This document shows, piece after piece, positions 22,210-34,650 of a stretch of 64,000 bases of DNA (positions are counted from its first letter, which is position 1; every line of letters starts with the position of its first letter). The stretch is from Celoporthe dispersa. Lineage: Eukaryota > Ascomycota > Sordariomycetes > Diaporthales > Cryphonectriaceae. The notes under the pieces are model-generated. The model was given only the letters and a program-made list of their open reading frames with translations, did no database searches and had not been told where the DNA came from. The stretch lies in contig WAID01000002.1 in NCBI GenBank assembly GCA_016584495.1, positions 1,736,001 through 1,800,000 on the forward strand, given 5' to 3'. Made by a program: the position numbers and the translations under genes.

Positions 22210-25146
22210 TGTGGTAGAAGGAGTATTGTAGACGTTGAAGAGGATGTCTGGTTTAACTATGCCAATGGGAGAAGAGTGACGGAGAAGGTGGTTCCAGTCG
22301 CTCTGAGAAGAGTGAGGATGAGGGTTTGTGTTTTGTCTTGATGAGCTGCTCTTGCCTGCCTGGCTGGAACCTGATGGTGATGGTCGTTGAGCCATTCTCG
22401 GAGGGAGGGAGGAGGAGAGGCTTGATATATATATGTATAAGTTCTTTAGTTAGTCTTTCACAAGAAGCTATGCTGGTCGGTGCAAATACAAATGCGAACG
22501 CGAAGACGCGATGTTAGTGTTAGTCCAGAAGCTATTACTATAACTCAAGTTGTCGAGTATGATGATATCTCGCAGAACCTTCTCCATCGGGAAGTGCACG
22601 ACGCCGTCCATTTATATATCTCGCATCGCGAAGGTCGACGATGCTCACAAATACACACACACACACACACTCTCTCTCTCTCACACACACACACACCCCT
22701 CTGCCTGATAATGCTCTGTCCGCCTTGCAAATCCACATGAACCCCGTTTGCGAAATAATAAGCTGAGGCGCGGGCATGGTCATTTGACTCGCTCCGGGCT
22801 CGGGCATGTGCGCATCTTGTCTCGCTATTTCGCGAGGTAGAGAATACATACAGTGCAAGAGCACAGCACAATTCCCTTGCAGTATGCACGGCGTAACAGC
22901 TTCATCTGAAGAAGAATAGAGAGAGAAGAAAGAAAAAAAAAGAAAAAGGCTAAAACAGCCCTGTAGGACGGTGACTGCCGTGGGGCTCCAAAAGCTACGT
23001 GATCCAGCGGGAGCAAGGCTCACTTGTGGCTGAAGGCTACAACCAAAAGTGAGCAGCCCAAAAAGACCGCGCCGCGCGCAGGGATTCTCGCATGCCATAC
23101 CCAACAGAGATAGGCGACGTCGCATCATCTCCATCAGTCTCCATAGGGACCCTTGTTAGAGGGTCGCTCTTTTCTCGGCCTACTCACAACCCCTCGCAAA
23201 CGACCATAGAATACCGGACCCGAATCTCTCCATATTCGCCGCCGGTTAGCCTTGCCTGCGATCCAACGCGGCATGATGCTTATGTCATTGGTCAATTTAA
23301 GAGACCGAAGCATGAAATTCCTTCCTTTTTGTTTTCTCTTGTCTGCTGCTTTCGCTTGAATCACTTTAGCCTTTTTTTGTTTTTGTTTTAGCCCTGGTCT
23401 CATGGTTAAAGATCTCACACTTTTCTTCGTCTTCCGTGGTCTGGTGAGCCTAGATCACATCCTCGGCCCATGCGGCATCCAGTCATAAACGAGCTGTATC
23501 TGCATGTCAGAGCTCAGCCATCGTCCCTCTGGAAATTTGTCACCCGATCATGGCTCAATCCAGACATCCATCTCTCCACTAGAAACCGCGCAATGGACGC
23601 CTGGTATAGGCTGCAGAGGTTCGCCAGTTAGGCTGTGCCCGCGCATGCTCAGCTCTGGCCGGGGTCCAGGACGAGAAGAGCGCCGTTCTGTCCAAGTCCG
23701 AGCTGTCGAAACAAGGGGGCCCTTGGTGAAGGCGATAACCGAGATCTCACAATCAGAGGCTTTGGTACGAAAGTGGGATGCGGGATGTTCCAGGCCTGCG
23801 GTCCCTCGCCCCCATCTTAACGTCATGAGGCAGATGAGATGAACTCTGCTGCCATTCACGGTCCATGGAGATGACTGCACAATGGAGATATGCCACGTGC
23901 AGTGGCTGTACCAAGTCAGGAGATTAGTTGGATGCCTTACGTACGAGTGAATATACAGCATGCCTATTTCGTTTCGTGCCTCTGCGCCTGAGTCTGCCTT
24001 CCACAACTCCACACGCCGCATCTACAACTCTTTTTTAGCATCCACCATGAGGATTCAGATACTTTAATGAATCCTAGGCCGAAAGTTCACATTTTTGGCA
24101 TGTCAAATCGAGGCACAAGTGGCTGAATGGCGGTCAAGACAACCAGACAAGGTTTGACAAGGTAACCTTGTCGCGTTTCGAAGTTGGTTTCGTTTCTAAA
24201 GTTGTGTGGTTGCTTCATGTAGACTCATAACATATCCCTAGCAAGAATGGTAACGAGAAGAAATAGTGAAGAGTGAGAAGTCTGCACAATCCGAAACCAG
24301 ACTGCCTGTGAACCCGACCAAGATTGTCAAAGGTGATACGTATCAGCACAAATTTCTTATTTAATTGAGGCCAGAGTCTCGCTCAGACTTTGCAGCTGAA
24401 CAAGATGATACAGCTCCCAGCCAAAGATCTGCAAAATGCCTCGCCGCCTCAGCTAGATTTCGAATGCCAAACGCGCACTATGAGGCTCGGGATGCCATGT
24501 GACAGCTCAACCAGGCCCAGCGCGCAATGGTATTTCGGGCCCTTCTCCGTACCAGCTGAAGCTCTCGCGTCTGCATTACTTGACGTAAAAGTCCTCTCCC
24601 AGGATCTGCAGTAGAGTCCACGACAAGACTAACTGCCTGTGGAATATTCTTCGACACTAAAGACCCAAGGCCTAGTCTTTTCATCACAATACGAATCAAG
24701 GTTGGTCGAGCTGAATTACGAAACAAAGGCACCTCGTGTTGCGTGTGACGGTGACTTGAGTGGCAATCGTGTTCTCACTTGGAGCATCATCTCAAGACCT
24801 CGCATCCCTGCTGATGAATTGTTCCTCCTGTGAGTCAGCCTGAAACGGACTTGAAGGGTGCCTACACGAGATCAAAGGCGTTCTAGTTAATATGTGTCAT
24901 TTGTCATGAAGAAGCAATAGGTTGACATAGAACATTTGATTATTCTCCATCTCGTAGGAACAAGCACTGCTCCTGATCATTTTTTTTTTTTCCTTCTTCC
25001 CTCTTACCTTTTTTTCCCGTTCCGCGGCCTCGGAAAAAAAAACCGCAATGGCCACACCCATGGTCGGTCGCGTCCCACCCATCGGCCCCCAATGCTGACG
25101 AGGACAGGCAGGAGGCGAATCAACCGCATGACGCCCCGGAACTCGC
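22210..25146. other. 2.9 kb gene-poor spacer with simple repeats
   Basis: No gene supported. Frames on both strands (for example 22538-23134 and 23548-24021) have simple-sequence or implausible composition. The region includes the compound CA/CT/CA repeat at 22652-22696 and several T- and A-rich blocks. It contains the cupin promoter and the 3' end of the Zn2Cys6 gene. Confidence 0.5.
22652..22696. repeat. Compound (AC)n(TC)n(AC)n microsatellite
   Basis: Uninterrupted AC run, then TC run, then AC run, about 45 bases, lying about 440 bases upstream of the cupin start. On the opposite strand it is GT/GA/GT. Confidence 0.95.
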
Positions 25147-28100
25147 TCAACCCTGAACCTGCATCAGGTCCACGGGCGCGCCCCAGTTCCAGTCGAACAT
25201 GATCTGCCAAAAGTTATCGTCCAGCTCACCAGGCAAGAGGACACCACCACCGGCAGAGTAATCAACATCCATCGCCTGGCCATGGAGTGGCATGTTGTTG
25301 TTGTAGTTGGAGCTGCTCCTGCTCTTTCCACCGCCCCCTGAGCTGGCCGCGCCACCGGACCCCAAGCCATCTGCCCCTGGCTCCTCTACCATGCTGTCGC
25401 CACCTGCTGGGCCCCCGGTGCGCCTGTTGCTGGTGGGATAAATTCCGGGAGCGGGGACCCCCCGGTGCTGGTGCTGCTGGGACGGCCGCACGCGCGCGAC
25501 GTACCACTCGCGCATCCAGCGGATCTTGTCCCTGTACATGCTCAGCAAGCTCCTGTCGGAGTGGAGAAACATGGTGCGCCTGCCCAGCCCGCTGGAGATG
25601 CTGTCTGCGTCCTCGAAGAGGTCGGCCATCTTGGTGCAGATCCCTTCAAAGTCCACCGCCTGCTTGGCCAGGGCCGAGTCCCAGCCGTGACCGACAACGC
25701 TCCCGCCTATGTTCTCGTCGCCTAGGAGCAGCAGCCTGACCACCGTGACGAGGCAGAAGGAGAGGTGGGCGTTGCGGAAGGGCAGGCAGGCCATGTTCTG
25801 TGGCGGGATGCTCAGGAAGGCCGTGAAGTAGTCCCGCCCCGAGGTGAGGCACTGCCATAGTGCGGCCGTCCGCGAGGTGCTGTCGGTTGGGTCGTAGCCG
25901 CCGACAGAGGTCGAGCGAACGTAGATGACGGGCTCGAAGAGGCGGCAGAGGGTGGAGTGGTAGTGCGTCCACAGCAGAGCTGCATGTAAGTAGAGCATTG
26001 CATGCGCTCGTCAGCAGGCCCATGAAAAGAGTTAAACTTGAAGCACAGGACAAGGAGAGGTAAAACTTACGGTTCATGTCTACGTCGGCTGGCTGCTGGT
26101 GTACAACGGTCTCCAGCTCTTTTTGGATCGCCGTGAGCGCCATATGAGACGGTGTGTACGGGACTCTGGAGGTCGACTCGTCGTCGTTATATGGGATAAT
26201 GTCGGCCGCACGGCTGAGGAGCTGTTGGATCCTGACCAGGGCCACGAGGAACTTGTCCGTGTCGTACTCCTGGGTTCTCTCCGACCACCTCGCAGCATCG
26301 CTGCAGGTAGGAGTTGTACAGCATGGGGTGATGGCGTCGGAACAGTGATGCGCACCTAATGGACAGACGTTGGTTCAGTGGCAGAGGACCAGTGGAGGGG
26401 TGCGCTTACATTGACATTACGTAAAAAGCGCCCAGGGCAGCTCGCATCTCCTCCAGGGTATGCTTCTTCTTCCATGGGCTCCTCTCTCCTGTTGAGACGA
26501 TAGCATCCCTCAGCATCATGAAGTTGGCCTTGCCGAAATCCATCGGCCATCGGTTCAGCCCGAGGTCGACCACGAGGGAGATGGCCAGCTGCATGAGGTT
26601 CGTTGCTTGAGAGTCGATCATGAAGTAGAAATCACCCCTTTTCGTTCACACAATCAGCCATAGTCGCGCGTCAAGGTGGGTGACGGGGATAACTTTACCA
26701 GGCAAGATGGACCAGGATCGCCTGCAGAATCTCCAGTCGTCTCTCGTTGTTGACCACGACGTGTTGGGCCACATATTCCCGAAACCAGACATGGTACTCT
26801 GACTGCACATCTGCAGGATACGCCGTCGTAACCGCCATAATCGTCCGGAACAGGAATGGATACTGGTCGTACAGTTCGCGCGAGCTTGTCATGAGCGGAA
26901 TGGGCACAAAAGGAAAGTATGAGCAGTAGACGGAACGGTATAGGTTCAAGGATCGCTCGGCCTCGAAGTAAGACACGCGGAGTCCCTTGACGATCTCGAC
27001 ATACTCGCCTGTTGGTGTCTGCCTCGCATCTCGGTCCAGGAACGGGTTGGGAGTGTTCATTCCCGTGCTCCGATCTGGCCCGGATGAGACGGAGGCTGGA
27101 GGGATCAGGCCCGCCGGGGGGAGGAGACGGGATTTGACGTGAAGATGAGCAGATGACGAGGGTGTCAATGAGGGGTCGAGCCCGTCAGCCACTGCCCTGT
27201 GAGGAGGAGCCGATGTGTTGTGGTCATCAGTGGTCTGGTTCAGCAGCTGATGGATACTGTTGCGGTGTTGTTGCTGTTGTTGCTGTTGCTGTTGCTGCTG
27301 CTGCTCCAGGGCTGGAGCAGTCGGTCCACTACTGGGAGGAGTGTGGTCACCCGAGCTGGGACTGTTCTGCTGGATCTGCTGGCTCGCGTTGAGTAAGGAC
27401 ATAATGCCATCGATCTTTTCCTCCAGCTGACCGACACGGCTGCACGGATCCTTGCTGTTTAGCTTTTGAGATGGCAACCGAGAACCAAGAGAGGATAACA
27501 AATAAAATGTGAAGGTGAAAAGAGCAGACAGAACTCACGTGGATGGGCCGCGCCTCCTCCGCGGGTTGATCTCTGGGAGAGTGCATGGTGCTTTAATCTT
27601 GGTGCATCTACGGAACAGTCAGCGAACTAAACTCTCTATCCAAACTCCAACCCAGGTCTAATTCATAGCTCGGTCATGCTGGGCAGAGCAGAAATCACAT
27701 AGTGCTGCTGGATGATGGCCAGAACAATTTTGGCAGTCGGTGCTGGGCGACCCGAGCCCCGACGGCCAGGGGTCCGACCAATGCTGTAGGGCCGGGCTGT
27801 TCAGGGTGGGTGGTAGAGAGGACTGGACTGCGCCGCCCAACCGACCCGCCTCGGGTTTCCAGGGGGTGATCTGGTATGGGCAGCAGAGTGCAAACAGGTA
27901 AAGGGAACGAGCAGGCTGCACAGGCGACCAGAATCGCGCGGCACAGTTGGCTCTGAGATTGTATGAATGAGGGAAAGGGAGAAGACAAAGACAGGAAGAG
28001 AAAGAAAGAGAGAAAAAAAAAGGGGGGGGTATGAAGACGACAACAGCAGGAATGGGCTGACCGTTGACAAGGCGTGGCTCCCGGCTCGGATGGCCATACG

Positions 28101-28210
28101 CAGCGCATCTTGGACCGAGCACAAGATTGACACGCCCTTGGCCGGTATTTCTGGACCTCGGGCGTGGAGCGAGAATGGTCGCCCGAGGCCGGCGTGGAGT
28201 GTGGCATCAT
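25147..28210 (-). CDS. Zn2Cys6 transcription factor, frameshifted once
   Basis: Fungal binuclear zinc-cluster activator with a fungal-specific middle domain. The zinc cluster is split by a long intron (27608-28061): the first exon holds ACQSCARSKMRC and PCQR, the second begins RCTKIKAPC, giving C-x2-C-x6-C-x10-C-x2-C-x6-C. Then come a short basic linker, a coiled-coil LEEKIDGIMSLL, a 12-residue polyglutamine tract coded by CAG/CAA repeats near 27270-27305, and the middle homology region (VKGLRVSYFEAERSL to PVIYVRST). Further introns lie near 27460-27537, 26645-26695, 26350-26400 and 25985-26070. A one-base excess at the CC of 26269-26270 separates two well-conserved frames (NSYLQRCCEVVGENP, then EYDTDKFLVALVRIQQL). 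The C-terminal tail is rich in Gly/Ser/Asn and ends in aromatic/acidic residues, typical of an activation region. It may regulate the neighbouring cluster; that is inferred from position only. Confidence 0.88.
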
Positions 28211-29227
28211 CTCTTTTGAGGTGGTGGTTCCGTGTCTCGTAACCGTAGGGAGGAATAAGAAAAAACAAAAATATCGTCCTCTGCCCTTCCTTTTCTTTTG
28301 TTCCTTGGTGGTGGTGGTGGTGGTGGTACCACCTCGCCGGCGAGCGGTCTGGGGTGTTGGGCTGGCGGGATCACTTGTCCAGGTGTTGCTGTGAGGGAGA
28401 GGGAGGGAGCGAGAGGGAGAGAGAGAGGGCGCCTGGTCGGGTTAGAGTGTCTGTGTGTGTCTTCTGCGCCGGCCGGGGCTTGCGAGAAACTTGTGGCTTT
28501 GGGGCTCTGTTCCGGCTGCGCCGAGGAACGCGGTGTGATGACTCCTCCAGCGGGTCAGCGCGTGAGAGGTAGCGACTACGCAAAGCAAAAAGAGTCGAGC
28601 CACAAGGGTGGAAACAAAGAGAGAAGAAAAAGAGCCTTGTGTCAGAGGCCCGGAGAAGGGAGAGCATGCACCGACGAGGCACCACCGTACGTTGACGCTC
28701 GGGGGTCGAAGGGGAAGTTTCTATGGGCCTCCAGGGTTGCCAGCGATCACCTCACCCTCGCCTGCTGCTTTGCTCACTTACTGCTTGCTTGCCTGCACCT
28801 TTTGCTGCTTTTGCTACTGGCTCGGCCCGTTGGGCGATCCAATGAGCGTGTCTGCCCGGCTCGGGGTCCATTTTAATATCCGGGCCCAGAGGATCCCTTT
28901 CCTGGCCTGCTGCTGGTCCTTGAGTGTAGGCTCTTTACGGTTACAGCTCACACGTCGGCCGCCGGGACGTCGGTCTTTCCGGTAGCCGGCGATCGATATC
29001 CCAACAGGCCACAGGACATGATAATGGTTGTGCCCTGAAGAATCCTATTTCTGTTGTTCTGGAGGCCTAATTTCGAATGCTTATACTTATAAGGCCTTTC
29101 CCCATGGAGTTCAGATTAGATATGGCGCAGTTGGAATATTGACCGAGCACTTCCTACCAGATTCACAAAGCCAAAGGCCGTCTTCTCACGAACACCCAGC
29201 GCCAACGGTTCGTTACTTATTTCCATC
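28211..29227. other. Intergenic between divergent regulator and MFS gene
   Basis: About 1 kb that must hold both promoters. It contains a (GGT)n run near 28307-28327 and a GA-rich block near 28391-28430. Open frames in it are shadows of these simple repeats. Confidence 0.55.
28307..28327. repeat. (GGT)n microsatellite
   Basis: About seven GGT units just upstream of the Zn2Cys6 gene, followed by a CACC stretch that could fold back on it. Confidence 0.85.
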
Positions 29228-31405
29228 ATGGCCTCGGTCACAACACTCAATGAGGATCACAACCCTGACAAAGAGCTGGAGAATGTAGAAGACAAGACCA
29301 AGCTAGGAATTGGGAGACGCGACTCTTCATCTGAGCCAGAGTATCCAAAAGGATGGAAACTATGGTCTATACTGGTTGGTTTGGCTCTCTCGGTTCTCTG
29401 TACCGCACTGGCAAGTATTCGTACACCTACCTCCCTGGTAATGCCTGGCAATCATCTGCTCACTCTGGTCAGTAAAACTAACAACTTATTTCATCCTCTA
29501 TACAGGACAAGACAATTATCTCGACTGCCATCCCTAAGATCACCTCGGAATTCAACTCCCTGGGCGATGTCGGCTGGTACGGCTCGGCATACCTTCTTAC
29601 GGCATGCTGTTTCCAGCTGATGATTGGAAAGCTCTATGCCGAGTTCAGCATCAAAATCATCTTCCTCGTGACCCTGGGTCTATTCGAAGTCGGTTCCATC
29701 GTCTGCGCCTCTGCCCCGAGCTCAGCGGCGTTCATCGCTGGCCGAGCTATAGCCGGGCTAGGTTCATCTGGAGTGGCCACTGGGGCTTTAATTGTAGGTG
29801 GTATTAGTAATAGTGAGGATTGACAACATCTTTTCACAGGAGAATTAACATAGTGCGCCTTTAGATACTCGCACATTCAGCACCGTTAGAGAAGAGACCC
29901 AAGTACACAGGGGCCATCGGCGCGTCTATGGGAGTAGCTTCCTGTGTAGCGCCGACGCTGGGTGGCGTGTTGACCGATAAGGCATCTTGGAGTAAGTTAG
30001 GCAAGATCCCCGACAAGACAGGTTCATTGTGCCTGTCAACTCAGCTCCAGCGTTGACTCGAACCAACCTACAGGGTGGTGCTTCTGGATCAACCCTATCC
30101 TCGGTGTTCCGACAGTCATCGTGGTCTTCTTTCTCATCAACCTGCCATCCAAAGCACCGCGCGATGCAACCTGGGGCGAATTCCTCGCCAAATTTGACTT
30201 CCTGGGGACGGCCTTCCTCCTGCCGGGGCTCGTGTGCCTGCTCCTGGCGCTGCAATGGGGCGGCACCACCTATGCCTGGAACAACTGGCGGTCCATACTG
30301 TTGCTATGCCTCTTTGGTGTTTGCATAACGATATGGATGTACATTCAGGTCAGGCAGGGGGACAAGGCAACACTTCCCCTTCGAATCTTGAAGAACAGGT
30401 CCATGAGGGCCGCGACATGGTACATGTTTTGCTTGTTTGGACCACTGACCTGCTTCACCTACTACGGTTCGATCTGGTTCCAGTCTGTCAAACAAGAGTC
30501 AGCGTACTGGGCTGGTATTCATTTCCTCGCTGTCACAGCAACTATGTCGGTCGTGTCTCTCTGCAGCGGTATTTTGGTAGGACGAAAGCCGCCTCCTATT
30601 CTCCCAGGTGCTCGACCCGATAGACTAACCTCTGTAACCCGAATAGACGTCCAAGCTCGGGTACTATGTACCTCAGATGATAGCCTGCTGCATTCTTTGC
30701 TCCGTCGGCTACGGCCTCGTGTATCGATTCTCCATCGACACCAGCACGGCTTACTGGGCCGGAACATTCGTCATCATTGGCCTCGGATTTGGTCTCGGAG
30801 GGCAGCAATCGATCATGGTCCCTCAGACGGTGTTGAAGGGGCCCGACATCTCTCTAGGAACATCATGCAGTACGTCCGTTTCACGCCTTGGATCATGCGT
30901 CCTTGTAACCCTGAAGGCAGAGGGGCAAAGGGCGTGTCCAAGAATCTCTCTACAAGCAGCCAGCCAGCTATTCAGAACTCGCTAACCCGATGCTTGGCAG
31001 TGATGTTCGCCCAGACAATGGCAGGCACCGTCCTGCTCTCCGCCCTCACAGAACGTCTTTGAAGACAACCTTATCCTCGAGCTGCGCAGGATCGTGCCAG
31101 ATGTGGATCCCAGCGTGGTGATTGGTAATGGCGCCAGTGGCCTGGCCAAGGCGATGAGTGCGATTTATGATAGTGCTACCGTGCGCGGCATTCTCGTGTC
31201 CTACAACCGGGCCCTGACTCAGGTTTGGACCATCTGCCTTGTTGTATGCTGCCTGGGCTCCTTCGGGGCACTTACAGTTGAGTGGAAGAGCGTGAAAAGG
31301 AACAAGGGTAATGTGGTGGATAGGGAGATCAAATTAGAAGAGGCTTTGTCTGGGGATGATGCGGGAGCCGTAAATGAGTTGGGACAAAGGCCGGAGGCAG
31401 CATAG
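29228..31405 (+). CDS. MFS transporter 2 (14-TM), frameshifted near the end
   Basis: Second major facilitator transporter of the fungal 14-helix class. The start MASVTTLNEDHN precedes a Lys/Glu-rich cytosolic N-terminus and helix 1 (ILVGLALSVLCTAL). Family motifs: LDKTIISTAIPKIT after intron 1, loop region KLYAEFSIK, IAGRAIAGLGSSGVATG in helix 4, VAPTLGGVLTD in helix 5 and WCFWINPILG in helix 6. Introns lie at 29411-29505 (a GC-AG intron: donor GCAAGT), about 29791-29864, 29992-30073, 30580-30646 and 30871-30999. The last coding part (about 31049-31405, VFEDNLILELRRIVPDV to the C-terminus) is in a different frame from the preceding helix (MFAQTMAGTVLLSA); one base too many is present at or beside the CCC at 31043-31045. 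Divergent from the Zn2Cys6 gene. Substrate unknown; export of the cluster metabolite or unrelated efflux are both possible. Confidence 0.85.
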
Positions 31406-32361
31406 GCCACTTGAACACTCATATATCATCATAGATTGGCTGGTCGTTCTAGCTGGGATTCTTAATAAAATCTGTATGCTCACAGTGACGAGTTCAAATT
31501 GCTCCAGAGGAGACTCTGGCTCGTCTCGAAAGGCGGTCCTAACACTAATCCGTACGAAACCTGTTGGCCGCCAGGAGAACTCTCGTGGTAATTATAATTA
31601 CATCGTATTGAAGACATTTTCACGAAATTCCCATCTTGACCTCCATGAATTTTATAACCCTCCCTGAAGTCTACGGAGTAGGAGCCGTGCTAGGCGCCAG
31701 GCCGTTCCTCCAGCTGTAAAGCCCACTCTGTAAGTGTCCGCCAGACAGTGTTAGCATTCAGATTGCCAAACCTGGCACCGAGCGGACATCAGTAAAAAAA
31801 AAAAAATGGAAGAAAAAAAAGGAAAAGAAAGGGGGAGGGGAGGGGGAGAATGCGACAAATACACATAAGCTGTACCGGGATTTCACACTTCTATATGGAT
31901 CCAGAAGCATTTGAGGGACTGGCAATTGCATCCCCCATTGGCTCATATATTTATTGAGTCCCTGTTTAAGGCTACAATCGAAGGTACAGTAGACTGAACC
32001 TTGTGTTTTTAAAATAGAACTGCTTGGCGTGCACTGGTCGCTCCCGGAAACCTGTTGCCTAACTACTAGAGTGTGTTACGGGTCAGTCTATTATGGAGGA
32101 TGTCCACCCCTGGAGGAAGCTCCTTGTAGCGGGGGCTGACGTCCAAGTTCAACGTCCGTGTCAGATTCGCATGAAATCCAAATGCACAACCTTCAGGACA
32201 TACTTCAGGACATACTATTGCCTCACTAGTATTCTTATACGAAATCTATGAGATCAGACGCTTAGAAAATTCACCATCCTCTTCTCTTGTTTCAATCTTA
32301 CATCGCGACAAGCTCTCGGCTTCATGCCAAAGTCGATGAACACGCCGAGCCAGCGAAGACC
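31406..32361. other. Intergenic, no gene seen
   Basis: Holds a poly-A/G-rich block near 31794-31845 and a direct repeat of CTTCAGGACATA at about 32191-32214. Includes the promoter of the following regulator. Confidence 0.5.
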
Positions 32362-34404
32362 ATGCCTCGCCTAAGCCGTGGATGTCTGCGCTGTCGCCAG
32401 CGCAAAGTCAGGGTGAGAAAAAAGCTGCCTATCTCCTCCCCTGGTGATGTAGACGGTCACAGGTCGTAGCTTCACCAAATGATTGGCCTCGTGATCGTGG
32501 ATGTGTGCTGATCGTGACCGATCGACACATAATCTCAGTGCGACGAGGGCCGTCCTTCTTGTCAGCGATGTATAGCACGTGATGAGCTCTGCGTCGGCTA
32601 CAGAGATGAGTCTGATATTATCTTTCGCCATGAGACCAACAAGATTGTCGGGAGCCTTCATACTGAAGGCGCTCGACGCTCCAGGCCAGTACAGTCCAGC
32701 ACAGTTGATATCGACACTAGCGAAATACCAGGCGTATATACATTCAGTACTGGCACATCACGCTCTGCGCCAGGTCAACAGCGGCAGCGAAGTGCATCGG
32801 TTGATTCTGGCCGAGTCGGAACCAATGTACCGGCATCCAGTACTTCAGCCACATACGTGCCTCCCGACGACTTATCTCAGCTCTCAACAGGTTCACCCTC
32901 TAGGACTCGTCTCTATGTCCAGGATTTTGCATGGCTCAAGCCGTCAGCAAAGCCGCCTCGAGCACGGCTACTGTCCAGCTCGGACGACGACGCAGTCCAG
33001 AAATTTATGGCCAGGTATAGCCTCTTGCCGTACGACTTTCCTGCTGTGGATGACCCCTCTGGAGGCAAGACGACAGACCACGACCACGAAACCCGTGCCC
33101 AGCGTGCCTCTCAAGGCTTTCTCGAATTTCTGCCGTGTACATTCGAGGAGGTCAATGTGCGCGGTAGGTCTGCCTTGCGGTGGGCTGTGCAGGCTGCCGC
33201 CTTGGCTGATGCCGCATCCCAAGCTTCGCGGCAACAACAGACACCAGACGAGACCAAGAATGGTGCCAGCAGGGAGATGAAGCTCGAGTTGGGCAGGAGG
33301 GCCCTGGAGACCTATGGCCAGGCGCTATCGGCCCTGGCTGACAGCTTGGGCAAACAAGGCAAGGTTCCAGATGACTATGACTTGATGACGGTAGTGGTAC
33401 TAGACATTTTCGAAGTGAGTCGACGTCGACACATTCGTCCGCTTGTGTGGATCCTCTTTCTGACCCCTCTTCTCACACAGACGCTCTTCCTGCCTGGTAG
33501 TGTGTCTAAAGGCTGTCATGCCCAGGGAATGGCGCAAATTCTTCGCAAGAGGGGACACGACCAGTTCTACGACGCTCGCGGGTGGAGTCTATTCCGCCTC
33601 GCACACCATCGACTCCAGAAGCAGGCGCTGGCTTCCAACCTGCCCCCAGCTCCAGTGACAGACGAGCTATTTGAGCACCTCAACGACCAGCTGCCGTTCG
33701 TAAGACTAGAAAGGGACGCCAGCCGGATGTCCAGCCTGTGTGCCAAGGGGCGGGCTCTGAGAGCGGACCTCCAGGACCAGAGCCAGGAGCGAGGAGCAGC
33801 AGAGCTACTTGACCTCGTCAGGGAGATGCAGAGCCTCGACCGGGAGGTCGTTGCATGGAGACAAGGGCCCGAGTGGTCCTACGCTACGCTCAAGACGTCT
33901 GATCTCGCGGGCGACGAGGCCGTGTTGTCGACGTTTCCGGACACGGTTCATGTCCACCCTGACATATGGACGGCATACGAGTGGGATTACCACCACACAG
34001 CTCGCATCTTGATGCACAAGCAGCTGCTTGCCTGTCTACACCGGGCTGCGGTGCTGAGTATCGGAGACGACGACGAGTCCATGCGCGTGGCGTCGCTGCT
34101 GATCCCGCTCGAGGCAGAGAGCGTGGCTATCATCCGCAGCCTGAGCGCCAAGGTCTTGGCCACTGTACCTCAGATGATGGGTGATATTGATCACACGGGC
34201 CATGTCAGACGTCTACAGTCGCCAGCGCCGAGGTGCAGGGCGATTGGGTCCTACTTTCTTTTGTGGCCTATCAAGATCTTCAAGGGGAACTTGCTTCAGG
34301 ACATCATCACAGATCAGCAGAGACATGCTGCTGGTGCTATCTTTGAGAGAATCAGAGACTATACCGGCATGAAGAGTATATTGGGTGACGAGAGCTTGAT
34401 CTAG
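32362..34404 (+). CDS. Zn2Cys6 transcription factor 2
   Basis: Zinc-cluster regulator of about 600 residues with the cluster at the very N-terminus: exon 1 (32362-about 32413) encodes GCLRCRQRKVR, and after an intron ending CTCAG at 32538 the second exon begins CDEGRPSCQRCIARDELC, giving C-x2-C-x6-C-x5-C-x2-C-x6-C. A Ser/Thr/Pro-rich linker follows, then a fungal-specific domain of the Fungal_trans_2 kind, with CHAQGMAQILRKRG and ARGWSLFRLAHHRLQ as landmarks. A 69-base intron (about 33415-33483, donor GTGAGT, acceptor CACAG) is a multiple of three and so hides inside an open frame. The C-terminal part carries a typical all-helical domain and ends GDESLI. No frameshift seen. Alternative upstream Met codons in frame exist but add only leader-like sequence. 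It follows MFS2 on the same strand and may be pathway-linked; target genes cannot be read. Confidence 0.87.
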
Positions 34405-34650
34405 CTCATAGCAGTGAAGACTAAATAAATATACATGAATTGAAGAGCCAGTACAGACTGTCTCTCGCTCTCCCTCCGTTTTTTTTTCTTCTTTTTCTTT
34501 TTGTATGTGTGTCTTTTGCTCAGTGATTTTTGAGACAAAATATGTGGCATAATATGACACATGGTGAGCGAAGGTGATGATTTGAGTTGTGCCTGGGTAG
34601 CTAGGCGTGGCGACAAAACTGCATGTCGTTGCCGCTCTCCACGCGTGGGA

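Noticed and set aside
22538..23134. 198-residue frame on the minus strand
   Set aside because: Largely coded by the CA/CT microsatellite and T-rich blocks; Val-Cys and Ser-Phe-rich runs come from the repeat.
23548..24021. 157-residue frame on the minus strand
   Set aside because: Random-looking with Arg/Cys/His excess, no family, and no neighbouring exons.
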